Shown here in pieces: positions 33,524-43,261 of a stretch of 64,000 nt of DNA. The position numbers and the translations under genes were made by a program. The notes beneath the pieces are model-generated. The model was given only the letters and a program-made list of their open reading frames with translations, ran no database searches and was not told the origin of the DNA. The stretch lies in assembly GCA_965229695.1 (NCBI GenBank), contig OZ245921.1, positions 2,852,001-2,916,000 on the forward strand, given 5' to 3'. Positions within the stretch are counted from its first letter, which is position 1, and every line of letters begins with the position of its first letter. The stretch comes from JANSYL01 sp965229695 (GTDB lineage: Bacteria > Pseudomonadota > Alphaproteobacteria > Rhodobacterales > Rhodobacteraceae).

Positions 33524-35293
33524 TCAAGGGGCCCAGGCGGCATCGTCCAGCCGCAGTTGCACCTGGGCGCGGCCGTTCCAATGGTTCAACTCGATCCGAC
33601 CGGCTGCGTGCAGGGGGCGCCCGATCTCTTGCGTTAGGGGCGTCATCAGCCCTTTGCCCTCTGCATCAAAGCAAATTGCATCGAGTGTCGTCGCCCCATC
33701 CCCCAGGCTCAGCTTGAGGTGCCCGGTGCCGACCGGGCGGGCATGGCGTATGCGCAGGCTTGGCAATGCAAAGCGCGGGGCAGGGGCGGCGGCGCCGAAC
33801 GGGCCTGCCGCCTCGATCCGGCTGATCAGGTCTGGCGTGGCGGCGGCGGGCATGAGCATACCGTCGATGCGCAACTCGGCCGCCCCGCTTTGACCTGCGC
33901 CCTGGCGTGCCAAAAGCTCGGACAGGCGGGCCATCGCCGCCTCCAATTGTGATCGTTGCAGCGACAGGCCCGCCGCCATCTGGTGCCCGCCGCCTTTTTC
34001 GATCAGCCCTTCGGCAGCCACGCGTTGTACGGCTGCGCCAAGATCGACGCCCCGGACCGACCGCCCCGAGCCTTTGCCCGCGTCCCCATCAAAACCGATC
34101 ACCACGGCGGGCCGGTGGGCGCTGTCTTTCAGGCGGCTGGCGACAATGCCCACAACGCCAGGGTGCCAGCCGTCTTCTGCGGCCCAGACCAATGGCTCGT
34201 CCATCCCCCGAGCCTCGGCCTGCGCCAAGGCTGCGTCGCGCACGCGCGCCTCGATCTCGCGCCGGTCGGTGTTTAGATCGTCAAGGCGTTTGGCGAGCTC
34301 TTCGGCCTCGGCCCGGTTCTGGGTGCTCAGCAATCTTGCACCCAAGTCGGCCGCACCGATCCGGCCACCGGCATTTACGCGCGGCCCCAGGACAAAGCCC
34401 AAATGATAGCTTTCCGGTGGGCGATCCAGCCGCGCCACATCGCTAAGCGCGACTAGGCCTGGGCGCAGCCGCCGCCCCATCACCACCAACCCTTGCCGGA
34501 CAAAGGCGCGGTTTACCCCGATCAGCGGTGCGACATCGGCCACCGTGGCCAAGGCCACCAGATCCAGCATCGCCATCAGATCAGGGCCGGTGCGCCCGTC
34601 ACCGCGCAGTCGGCGGTTCAACTCCACCAGCAGCAAAAACACCACGCCCGCGGCGCAAAGATGGCCCAAATCGCCCGGCTCGTCCTGACGGTTGGGGTTC
34701 ACCACCGCCACGCAATCGGGCAGATCAGCCTGCGCCAAATGGTGATCCAGAACAATCACATCGGCCCCTTCGGCGGCTGTGATCGGCCCGCGGCTGAGCG
34801 TGCCGCAATCGACGCAAATGATCAGATCATGCGTATCCGCCAGCGCGGCCATGGCGGCGTCATTCGGCCCATAACCTTCGTCGATCCGGTCGGGGATATA
34901 GAGCGTCGCGCTCTGACCCATTTGGCGCAACCAATCGATCAGAAGCGCGGCCGACGCGCCGCCATCGACATCGTAATCGGCGAAAATCGCGATGCGCTCC
35001 TGCCCTGCCAACGCGGCCAAGACACGCTCGGCCGCGGGCGCCATATCTTTCAACACCATCGGGTCGGGCAGCAGATCGCGCAGGGCCGGTGCCAAGAAGT
35101 TTGCCGCTTGATCGGGTGTGACGCCGCGCCGGGCTAGGATTTGGGCGACCGAGGGCGGCAGATCGGCCTGCTGTGCCAGCGCGTCGGCCAGGCGTGTTTC
35201 GTCCAGGCTGGGGCCAACCCACAGCCGGTCGGTCAGCGATTGGTCTACCCCCAAAAAGGCGGCATCCCCCGCGATATGTTGTGGGTCGGGCAT
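33524..35293 (-). CDS. recJ: Single-stranded-DNA 5'-3' exonuclease RecJ
   Basis: A 589-residue DHH-family nuclease used in recombination and mismatch repair. The DHH motifs are all visible: ADYDVDGGASAALL (motif I), CVDCGTLS, VLDHHLAQ (DHH, motif III), and the DHHA1 part with GGGHQMAAGLSL, followed by a C-terminal OB-like domain. The ATG at 35293 is preferred over a GTG at 35302. It is the last gene of the hom-glpX-recJ unit; its start is 34 bases after the glpX stop. Confidence 0.95.
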   Translation of the reverse strand: MPDPQHIAGDAAFLGVDQSLTDRLWVGPSLDETRLADALAQQADLPPSVAQILARRGVTPDQAANFLAPALRDLLPDPMVLKDMAPAAERVLAALAGQERIAIFADYDVDGGASAALLIDWLRQMGQSATLYIPDRIDEGYGPNDAAMAALADTHDLIICVDCGTLSRGPITAAEGADVIVLDHHLAQADLPDCVAVVNPNRQDEPGDLGHLCAAGVVFLLLVELNRRLRGDGRTGPDLMAMLDLVALATVADVAPLIGVNRAFVRQGLVVMGRRLRPGLVALSDVARLDRPPESYHLGFVLGPRVNAGGRIGAADLGARLLSTQNRAEAEELAKRLDDLNTDRREIEARVRDAALAQAEARGMDEPLVWAAEDGWHPGVVGIVASRLKDSAHRPAVVIGFDGDAGKGSGRSVRGVDLGAAVQRVAAEGLIEKGGGHQMAAGLSLQRSQLEAAMARLSELLARQGAGQSGAAELRIDGMLMPAAATPDLISRIEAAGPFGAAAPAPRFALPSLRIRHARPVGTGHLKLSLGDGATTLDAICFDAEGKGLMTPLTQEIGRPLHAAGRIELNHWNGRAQVQLRLDDAAWAP

Positions 35294-35326
35294 TGCCCGC
35301 ACCCTACAGGCGGTGGGGGTGAGTCG

Positions 35327-36294
35327 TCACCCCGCCTTGACGGGGTTGCGATAGCTCATTCGCCGAACCGATCCGGTTTTCGAGCGCATCAGGATCGTTT
35401 CGGCGGTCAGGTAATCAACCTCGCGCCGGATGCCGGGCAGGATCGAGCCGTCAGTGACGCCGGTGGCGGCAAAGATCACATCCTGGGTCACCATATCATC
35501 GCGGGTATAGACGCGGTTGAGATTGGTGATCCCGGCCTTTTTGGCGCGCGCAATTTCGTCATCGTTGCGGAACTGCAGCTTGCCGAACATCTGCCCGCCC
35601 ATGCATTTCAGTGCAGCAGCGGCCAACACACCTTCGGGCGCTCCGCCGGAGCCCATATACATGTCGATACCGGTCGTCGCCTCGGCGCAATGCATCACGC
35701 CCGCCACATCGCCATCGGTGATCAGGCGAATGGCGCAGCCGGTGGTGCGCAGCTCCTTGATCATCTCTTCGTGGCGGGGGCGTTCCAAAACGCAGACGGT
35801 GATGTTCGAGGTTGAACAACCCTTGGCCGAGGCCAGGGCCGACACGCGTTCGGCGGGCGACATATCCAGCGTCACCACGCCGGTGCGGTAACCGGGGCCG
35901 ATGGCGAGCTTGTCCATATAGACATCCGGCGCATGCAGCATTGATCCGCGCGGACCCATGGCGATCACGGTCAACGCGTTGGGCATATCCTTGGCGGTCA
36001 GGGTTGTGCCCTCAAGCGGGTCAAGCGCGATATCGACCTCGGGCCCTTCGCCATTGCCGACCTCTTCCCCGATATAGAGCATGGGGGCTTCGTCGCGTTC
36101 ACCTTCCCGATCACCACGACACCTTTGATGTCGAGCTTGTTCAACTGGTTCCGCATCGCGTTCACGGCGGCCTGATCCGCCGCCTTTTCGTCGCCCCGTC
36201 CGATCAGCTCTGCCGATGCCATCGCCGCGGCCTCGGACACGCGGGCCAGGCCCAAAGACAACATACGGTCGTTAAAATCGGTGGGGTGGGACAT
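35327..36294 (-). pseudogene. glpX: glpX, class II fructose-1,6-bisphosphatase (frameshifted as sequenced)
   Basis: Two frames combine to a complete class II fructose-1,6-bisphosphatase of about 322 residues, a gluconeogenic enzyme. The first frame starts SHPTDFNDRMLSLGLARVSE and ends in KGVVVIG; the second contains EGERDEAPMLYIGEE, then ALDPLEGTTLTAKD and TDGDVAGVM. The frames join at a run of three C on the plus strand (36106-36108) where four would restore the sequence GEGERDEAP. Because this enzyme is usually essential for growth on acids and glycerol, a lost base in the assembly is likelier than a true pseudogene. It lies between hom and recJ. Confidence 0.88.
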
Positions 36295-36403
36295 CGGTAA
36301 GGCCTTTCGTCATGCGATTGCGCCCCCTGTAACAGGCCCAGATAGCGGGCGGCAACATGGGGGCGCTAACGTGTGTTGGTTTATTTGCCGACCGGTGCAG
36401 CGG

Positions 36404-36419
36404 GTTTGACGCGTCAAAC
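36404..36419. repeat. 16-bp perfect palindrome over the hom stop codon
   Basis: GTTTGACGCGTCAAAC is a perfect 16-bp palindrome that includes the TGA stop of hom. It has no loop or T-run, so a protein-binding site is as likely as an RNA signal. It may be chance. Confidence 0.3.
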
Positions 36420-37700
36420 GTCTTCGATGCGCAGGGCAACGGGCGCGCCGACAACCACATCGGTTGTGGGCAGGGCAGCCAGTGCCGCATCCAGCGACGG
36501 GCGCGCGGTTTTGTGGGTTACGATCAGAACGGGGGCGTTTGAGCCGGGGTGATCGTATTGGCGCATCCGGTCGATCGAGATGCCGGATTCCCCCAGCACC
36601 GTCGCCACCTTGGCCAGGGCGCCCGGTTTGTCGGCCAGTTCCATACGCAGGTAATAGCGCGCGGGGCTGGAGGCGCTGGCCGGTGGTGCAGCCTCAAGCG
36701 CAGTGGCGGGCACACCAAAGGTCGGCACGCGAATGCCACGGGCGATGTCGCAGACATCCGACATCACCGCGCTGGCGGTTGGCCCTTCCCCCGCGCCCGC
36801 ACCGCGCAACACGATCTGGCCGACGCTATCGCCTTCCAGCACAACCATATTGGTGCCGCCCTCAAGCTGCCCCAGCGGCGAGGAGGTGGGGACAAGGCAA
36901 GGCGACATACGCTGTTCCAAACCACGCCCGGTCATCTGAGCGACGCCCAAAAGCTTAATCTTATAGCCCATATCCCCCGCGCGCCGGATGTCTTCGATGG
37001 TGATCGCGCCGATCCCTTCCAGCGCGATCGCGTCGAAATCGACCCGCGTGCCATAAGAAATCGCGGCCAGCAGGGTCAGCTTATGCGCCGCGTCGATGCC
37101 GCCCACATCCAGGTTTGGGTCAGCTTCCAGGTACCCAAGCCCGTCAGCCTCATCAAAGGCTTCCTGATAGGTCAGACCGGCGCTGTCCATGCGGGTTAGG
37201 ATATAGTTACAGGTGCCGTTCATCACGCCCATCACGCGGTCGACCGCATTGCCTGCCAACCCTTCGGTCAACGCTTTGATAACCGGGATGCCGCCCGCAA
37301 CCGCCGCTTCAAATCGCAAAACGCGGCCCGCAGCTTCGGCGGTTTCGGCCAGTTCCTGACCATAAAGCGCCAGCATGGCTTTGTTGGCGGTCACAACGTC
37401 CTTACCCGCCGCGATGGCCGCTTCGGTGGCGGCCTTGGCCGGACCGTCGGACCCGCCCATAAGTTCGACAAACACATCGACATCATCGCGCTTGGCCAAG
37501 GCAACCGGATCATCTTCCCACGCGAAATGTGACAGTGAGACACCACGATCCTTGTCGCGGCTACGGGCAGATACGGCCGTGATTTCAATCGGGCGTCCGC
37601 AGCGCGCGGCCAGCAAATTGGCCTGGCGCTGTACGATTTTGACAACCCCAACGCCGACCGTCCCAAGCCCGGCAATCCCAAGGCGCAGCGCTTCCGTCAT
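36414..37700 (-). CDS. hom: Homoserine dehydrogenase
   Basis: A 428-residue NAD(P)-dependent enzyme that reduces aspartate semialdehyde to homoserine for threonine and methionine synthesis. It has an N-terminal Rossmann fold (GIAGLGTVGVGVVKI), the dehydrogenase core with VMNGTCNYILTRM and the conserved GLGYLEADPNLDVGGIDAAHK (split at the turn), and a C-terminal ACT domain (YYLRMELADKPGALAKVATVLGE region) for allosteric feedback, probably by threonine. It heads the hom-glpX-recJ unit. Confidence 0.96.
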   Translation of the reverse strand: MTEALRLGIAGLGTVGVGVVKIVQRQANLLAARCGRPIEITAVSARSRDKDRGVSLSHFAWEDDPVALAKRDDVDVFVELMGGSDGPAKAATEAAIAAGKDVVTANKAMLALYGQELAETAEAAGRVLRFEAAVAGGIPVIKALTEGLAGNAVDRVMGVMNGTCNYILTRMDSAGLTYQEAFDEADGLGYLEADPNLDVGGIDAAHKLTLLAAISYGTRVDFDAIALEGIGAITIEDIRRAGDMGYKIKLLGVAQMTGRGLEQRMSPCLVPTSSPLGQLEGGTNMVVLEGDSVGQIVLRGAGAGEGPTASAVMSDVCDIARGIRVPTFGVPATALEAAPPASASSPARYYLRMELADKPGALAKVATVLGESGISIDRMRQYDHPGSNAPVLIVTHKTARPSLDAALAALPTTDVVVGAPVALRIEDV

Positions 37701-37777
37701 ATTCGATCTCCAGGGGTCAGGCGTGACAAATCGGGGAAGTGTTAGCCGCTTCGCGCGCGGGCCGCAACGCGCGGAAT

Positions 37778-38026
37778 CTACAAGGGCATGCGCCGCAGCC
37801 GGTCGGCCCGGCGGCGTAGATCGGCAGCACGTGCCTCCAAACTGCGGCCTTCGTCCGCAGCGCTGCGCGGAAGCAACTCGTCCGCGCGGATCAAAAGCGG
37901 GCCAAGCGGCTGCAATTCAGGTGGGTTGGCGTTGCGGGCCGCTTCGCTTGTCCGGGCGTCAAAATCCGGCAGATGCGCCCCGCAGGCCGCCAGGATGACA
38001 CAGAGAATGGGAATGAAGCGCCACAT
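37778..38026 (-). CDS. Small lipoprotein, function unknown
   Basis: An 82-residue protein with a lipoprotein signal (MWRFIPILCVILAAC, lipidation Cys15) followed by a polar sequence ending in an Arg/Ala-rich amphipathic helix (EARAADLRRRADRLRRM). I recognise no domain. It lies 77 bases upstream of hom on the same strand and divergent from the TetR gene at 38102. Confidence 0.7.
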   Translation of the reverse strand: MWRFIPILCVILAACGAHLPDFDARTSEAARNANPPELQPLGPLLIRADELLPRSAADEGRSLEARAADLRRRADRLRRMPL

Positions 38027-38073
38027 GGGTCTAGCTAGCGCAAAGCAACAGGCCGCGTCCAGCGCAGTTGAAT

Positions 38074-38087
38074 TGAACGTGTGTTCA
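38074..38087. promoter_or_regulatory. Palindrome TGAAC-N4-GTTCA upstream of the first TetR gene
   Basis: TGAACGTGTGTTCA lies 15 bases before the TetR ATG at 38102, between it and the divergent lipoprotein gene. It is a likely self-regulatory operator. It resembles the sites around the second TetR gene but with a 4-base instead of a 3-base spacer. Confidence 0.5.
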
Positions 38088-38101
38088 GATAATCTAACGC
38101 C

Positions 38102-38686
38102 ATGGCACGAAAGCAAGGCAGTCACGCTGATATCACTGGCCCCAAGCTGCGCGCGGCTGCGCTGCGGCTTTTTGCACGCCACGGGTTTGCCGCCGTGTCG
38201 ATGCGCCAAATCGCGTCTGAGGTCGGTGTGCAGGCGGGCGCGCTGTACCTTTATACCGCTGACAAACAGGCGCTGCTGTTTGATCTGATGCGCGACCATC
38301 TGGAACATCTATTGGCGGATTGGGCCCCGCCCGAGGGGCCAGCCGAAGACGCGCTAGAGGATTTTGTGCGCCATCATATCGGCTACCACTTGGAACGCCC
38401 CGACCTGGTTTTCATCGCCTATATGGAACTGCGGAACCTGACGCCGGAAAACTTCGCCATCATCGAAACCCTGCGCCGACAATACGAAGATCAACTCGAG
38501 CAAATTCTCAAGCGCGGGTTGGCCGAGGGGGTGTTTGCCGTGCCCGACACCAAATTGGCCACACTTGCCCTGATCGCCATGTTGACCGGCGTGACCACTT
38601 GGTACCGCGAAGGCGGGCGGTTGGATCGAAAGGCGATTGAAACCGCCTATTGGCAGATGACGCGCAAAGCGGTTGGGCTGGGATGA
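38102..38686 (+). CDS. TetR-family regulator (first), KstR2-like
   Basis: A 194-residue repressor. The helix-turn-helix lies at about residues 15-58 (LRAAALRLFARHGFAAVSMRQIASEVGVQAGALYLYTADKQALL, read in parts). The all-helical ligand domain resembles KstR2/acyl-CoA-responsive members (HHIGYHLERPDLVFIAYMELRNL). It has a TGAAC-N4-GTTCA palindrome at its own promoter. It is convergent with the fatty acid desaturase, so it cannot share a promoter with it, but a lipid or acyl-CoA ligand would fit the setting. Confidence 0.88.
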   Translation: MARKQGSHADITGPKLRAAALRLFARHGFAAVSMRQIASEVGVQAGALYLYTADKQALLFDLMRDHLEHLLADWAPPEGPAEDALEDFVRHHIGYHLERPDLVFIAYMELRNLTPENFAIIETLRRQYEDQLEQILKRGLAEGVFAVPDTKLATLALIAMLTGVTTWYREGGRLDRKAIETAYWQMTRKAVGLG

Positions 38687-38696
38687 CCCGCTGACG

Positions 38697-39743
38697 TTAC
38701 GCCTGTGGCGCCATCGGGGCTGTGCGCGTTTCACTGGGGAAGGGCACCAAACGCTCTTGATCCTCATCCCAAAGCTTCAGCGTGAACGAACGCAACGCCT
38801 CGGGCCAGCGAATGGTTTGCACCTCGTATTTCTCACGCAGCGCCTGATGGCATTTCCGCAACCGGTAGGACGGGATATTGGCGTTGAAATGGTGGATATC
38901 GTGATAGGCGATATTGCCGGTGCCCAGATCCCACCACCAGCCCAGATCAAGCGCGGATGACCCCTGCAAGGCGGCGCGGGCCGGGTTCAGATCGGGTTTC
39001 CGATCCCACCAGGTATCCTCAAAATTATGCTGCAAATAGACCAGGAACACGCCAATGCAGCCTGCCACAAAGATCGTGCCAAGATAGATGATCAGCCCCG
39101 GAACGCCTGCCACCCACCAGATGAAGGCCACCCAGGCCGCCAGGCCCAGATTATGCGCCAGCACCATCATCCCACCGGTCTTGCCGGAGTTCTTGGGCCA
39201 GCGATAGGCAAAGATATAGGTGAAAAGGCCGCCAATCGGCACCAAGATCCAGGGCGTGCGATAGAGCCGATACCAAAGCCGCTGCCAAAACCCGGCCTCT
39301 CCCCATTCGCGCAGCGTCATGGTGAAAATCTCGGTGGTTTCGCGCTCTTCTAGATTGCCCAGATGGCTGTGGTGTTCGTTATGGTTGAACTGCATCACGC
39401 GATAAGGCGTCAGGGTGAAAACCGACAGCCCATGACCGGCAAGGTCGTTGCGCGATTTCGAGGTGAAAAGCGAGGCATGACCGCAATCATGCTGAAGCAC
39501 GTAAAGACGCACGCCCGCAAACGCATTCACCACAATGAGCGGCACGACCAAATACCAAACCGGCCAGGCCTGAATGGTCAGCCAAAGCGTGAAGAAATAG
39601 GTCGCGAAGGTGCCGAAATAGCTTATGGCCGCAATGCGATCATCGCGGCTTGTCCAATCGCGGGTAAAGGCCCGAATTTCGCGTTCTGCCTCGGCTCGGT
39701 AGCCTGGGGTGATCTCGGGGCGGGAAGATGGTGCAGCGTGCAT
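38697..39743 (-). CDS. Membrane fatty acid desaturase
   Basis: A 348-residue di-iron desaturase with four or more hydrophobic segments and the three histidine boxes: HDCGH in VLQHDCGHASLF, HNEHH in QFNHNEHHSHLG, and HDIHH in IAYHDIHHFNANIP. Such enzymes insert a double bond in membrane lipid acyl chains using O2. The ATG at 39743 keeps the normal N-terminus; a TTG at 39839 would add 32 residues and is less likely. The divergent region towards the second TetR gene contains a TGAAC-N3-GTTCA palindrome, so regulation by that repressor is plausible. Confidence 0.88.
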   Translation of the reverse strand: MHAAPSSRPEITPGYRAEAEREIRAFTRDWTSRDDRIAAISYFGTFATYFFTLWLTIQAWPVWYLVVPLIVVNAFAGVRLYVLQHDCGHASLFTSKSRNDLAGHGLSVFTLTPYRVMQFNHNEHHSHLGNLEERETTEIFTMTLREWGEAGFWQRLWYRLYRTPWILVPIGGLFTYIFAYRWPKNSGKTGGMMVLAHNLGLAAWVAFIWWVAGVPGLIIYLGTIFVAGCIGVFLVYLQHNFEDTWWDRKPDLNPARAALQGSSALDLGWWWDLGTGNIAYHDIHHFNANIPSYRLRKCHQALREKYEVQTIRWPEALRSFTLKLWDEDQERLVPFPSETRTAPMAPQA

Positions 39744-39947
39744 CGTACCGGTCTCGATCAAATTCACTCGGCGCAGGGGCGCGCCATACCGTTCAACACG
39801 TAAATCCCCCAACGCGGTTTGCAAACTGCCATGCGACAATTTCTACGGCAACAATAGCTTTTGCCAATCGATCAATGCGCCGGGTTTCGCTGATCCGATG
39901 GGCTGCGATTGCGCAAGGGTTGTGCGTTTTGTCGATTTTGCACTAAT

Positions 39948-39960
39948 TGAACGTTGTTCA
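39948..39960. promoter_or_regulatory. Palindrome TGAAC-N3-GTTCA between desaturase and second TetR gene
   Basis: TGAACGTTGTTCA lies 28 bases upstream of the TetR ATG at 39989 and on the promoter side of the divergent desaturase gene. It is identical in both arms to three sites in front of pspA, so it probably binds the same regulator and makes it self-controlled. Confidence 0.7.
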
Positions 39961-39988
39961 GGTCGATTGCAGGGAAGGGGGCGGAACA

Positions 39989-40579
39989 ATGGAATCCAAA
40001 GCAGCGGTGCGCAAAGCCGCGCTGAGAGAGCGGCTGATCGATCTGGCAGAGGCTCAGATCGAGGCGGAGGGCGTTCGATCCTTGCGAGCCCGCACCTTGG
40101 CAAAGGAGGCCGGTTGCGCCTTGGGCGCGATCTATACCCATTTTGACGATCTGAACGCCCTGGTTCTGGAGGTGAACGGGCGAACCTTCACCCGTCTTGG
40201 CGCCGAGGTCGCGGAGGCGGTCGCCAAAGCGCAAGGGCAATCGCCGAACGACCGGCTGATCGCCATGTCGAAAGCCTATCTCAGCTTTGCCAGCACCCAT
40301 CCGCTTTTGTGGCGCGCGCTTTTTGATATCGAAATGCGTGCCGACGGCCCGGTGCCCGGCTGGTACATCTCGGCCTTGGAGGCGTTGTTCTCTTACATCA
40401 CCGAGCCTTTGGCCGAGATTTTTCCACATATGTCCCAAGGCGAATTGGACCTGCTGACGCGCACCCTGTTTTCGTCGGTGCATGGGGTTGTGCTTTTGGG
40501 CCTTGAAAACCGCATCTCGGCTGTGCCGCTCGAGAATCTGGAAAAGATGATCGAGATGTTGCTGAACCAGATAGGGTAA
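39989..40579 (+). CDS. TetR-family regulator (second), WHG domain
   Basis: A 196-residue repressor with the helix-turn-helix at about residues 10-55 (AEAQIEAEGVRSLRARTLAKEAGCALGAIYTHFDDLNALV in parts) and a C-terminal domain of the WHG type (HPLLWRALFD, SSVHGVVLLGLEN). The ATG at 39989 follows AGGGAAGGGGG. One TGAAC-N3-GTTCA palindrome lies upstream and three lie downstream in front of pspA, so it most likely represses itself, the pspA-yiaA unit and perhaps the divergent desaturase. The inducer is unknown. Confidence 0.9.
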   Translation: MESKAAVRKAALRERLIDLAEAQIEAEGVRSLRARTLAKEAGCALGAIYTHFDDLNALVLEVNGRTFTRLGAEVAEAVAKAQGQSPNDRLIAMSKAYLSFASTHPLLWRALFDIEMRADGPVPGWYISALEALFSYITEPLAEIFPHMSQGELDLLTRTLFSSVHGVVLLGLENRISAVPLENLEKMIEMLLNQIG

Positions 40580-40587
40580 GGAAAACC

Positions 40588-40657
40588 TGAACATCGTTCA
40601 TTTGTGCTTGAACGGTGTTCATTTTGATATTTATACCCTCCTCATGAACGATGTTCA
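40588..40657. promoter_or_regulatory. Three TGAAC-N3-GTTCA palindromes in front of pspA
   Basis: Perfect-armed palindromes TGAACATCGTTCA (40588-40600), TGAACGGTGTTCA (40609-40621) and TGAACGATGTTCA (40645-40657) fill the 92-base gap between the TetR gene and pspA. The first two are spaced 21 bases (two helical turns); the third lies 4 bases before the GGAGG ribosome-binding site. This is a multi-site operator covering the whole promoter, which predicts tight repression. Confidence 0.8.
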
Positions 40658-40671
40658 TTTTGGAGGATGAA

Positions 40672-41358
40672 ATGTTTAGAACTCTTGCGACCCTTATCGA
40701 AGGCTCAAACGCCAGGGCGGATCAGCGGCTGCGGGATCATTTTTGTATCGAGTTGATCGACCAAAAGATCCGTGAGGCTGAGACCAGCCTGAAATCGGCC
40801 AAGTTTGCGTTGGCCTCGTTGATCCAGCGCGAACGGTCAGAAACCCGGCAGCTTGAACAATTGACCGGTCGTATTGACGACCTGATGGCGCGGGCCGGGC
40901 TGGCTTTGCAGGATGGGCGTGATGATCTCGCGACCGAGGCCGCAACGGCCATTGCGCAGCTTGAAAACGAAGCCAGCTTGCGCCGCGGCACCATCGAACG
41001 GCTCGAAACGCGCATTCTGAAGCTGCGCCAATCGGTCGAGGCCGCCAATCGCCGCCTGATTGATCTGCGGCAGGGGGCCATCGCCGCCCGCGCTGCCAAG
41101 CGCGAAGCAGATATTCAGAAGCGCTTGGGCGCGCATGTATCCCAAGACACCGCGTTTGAAGAGGCCGAGGCGCTGATCCAGCGTGTGCTCAGCCGCGATG
41201 ACCCGTTCGAGCAGTCGCAAATCCTGCGCGAAATCGACACTGGCCTGGACCATTCCAACATGTCCGACCGGCTGGCCGAAGAAGGCTTTGGTGACCCAAC
41301 CAAATCAACCGCCGCTGATGTGCTTATGCGCCTTCGCGGGCAGCAAGCGACGACCTAA
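40672..41358 (+). CDS. pspA: PspA/IM30-family membrane-stress protein
   Basis: A 228-residue, highly charged and almost wholly helical protein with long coiled coils, typical of PspA/Vipp1/ESCRT-III-like proteins that polymerise on damaged membranes. It begins MFRTLATLIEGSNARADQRL, and long heptad stretches follow (RGTIERLETRILKLRQSVEAANRR). The ATG at 40672 follows GGAGGATGAA. There is no pspBC or pspF nearby; control by the TetR protein through three operators replaces them. A YiaA-like membrane protein follows. Confidence 0.85.
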   Translation: MFRTLATLIEGSNARADQRLRDHFCIELIDQKIREAETSLKSAKFALASLIQRERSETRQLEQLTGRIDDLMARAGLALQDGRDDLATEAATAIAQLENEASLRRGTIERLETRILKLRQSVEAANRRLIDLRQGAIAARAAKREADIQKRLGAHVSQDTAFEEAEALIQRVLSRDDPFEQSQILREIDTGLDHSNMSDRLAEEGFGDPTKSTAADVLMRLRGQQATT

Positions 41359-41408
41359 CCCACTGCAAAACAACTGAAACAACAAACTTGATTTCTAGGA
41401 GACTTAAG

Positions 41409-41687
41409 ATGACCACTCAAAACGATAACGGCTTGATCCTGTTCCTGAACTTCATGGGCGTGGCCGCGGCCTATGTTCTGCTTGGGATCTCTCTGTGGCT
41501 GTCGCCTGACGTGCCGCTTTCGACCAAGGGCTATTGGGGCATGGGCATCGTTCTTTTGACCCTAAGCCTGATCAATGTGGTGAAATACCGGTTCGATGCC
41601 CGCGCTGGCGAAGACCGCATTCGCAAGATCGAAGATGCCAAGAACGAAAAACTGTTGGAGGATGTGCTGCTCGACGAAAAGGTCTAA
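41409..41687 (+). CDS. YiaA/YiaB-like inner-membrane protein
   Basis: A 92-residue protein with two membrane helices (ILFLNFMGVAAAYVLLGISLW, and GMGIVLLTLSLINVVKYRF) and a charged C-terminal tail (RIRKIEDAKNEKLLEDVLLDEKV). It matches the YiaA/B two-helix domain. The ATG at 41409 follows AGGAG. It lies 50 bases after pspA and is followed by a strong terminator, so the two form one small unit. A role as membrane anchor or partner for PspA is inferred. Confidence 0.82.
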   Translation: MTTQNDNGLILFLNFMGVAAAYVLLGISLWLSPDVPLSTKGYWGMGIVLLTLSLINVVKYRFDARAGEDRIRKIEDAKNEKLLEDVLLDEKV

Positions 41688-41701
41688 GCATTCGCCAGAA
41701 A

Positions 41702-41736
41702 AAAGCGGCGCCCGAAACCTGTTCGGGCGCCGCTTT
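41702..41736. terminator. Bidirectional terminator between yiaA-like gene and glyA
   Basis: AAAGCGGCGCCCGAA and TTCGGGCGCCGCTTT form a perfect 15-bp stem with a 5-base loop between two convergent genes. The A and T ends give a short U-tract in both directions. Confidence 0.9.
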
Positions 41737-41753
41737 CGCATTCTTAAAGCGCG

Positions 41754-43049
<1,296 letters not shown>

Positions 43050-43261
43050 AGGGCCTCTCCTTATGGGCAGCGGTGCAGCGGGTCACGCAATGGACGGGGG
43101 TTTAGGGCACATGCCCGTCCGGGGAAAGGGTGCAAAGCGGCAAGTTTCTATGCAGAAACGCCCTAATCGGGCCATGACCGGGGACAGATCGCCTCCGATC
43201 AAGGATTGTGTTTCCGATACGCGCGGGCGAGTGTTGCCCCAGACGGCAGCAGGAGACGCCA

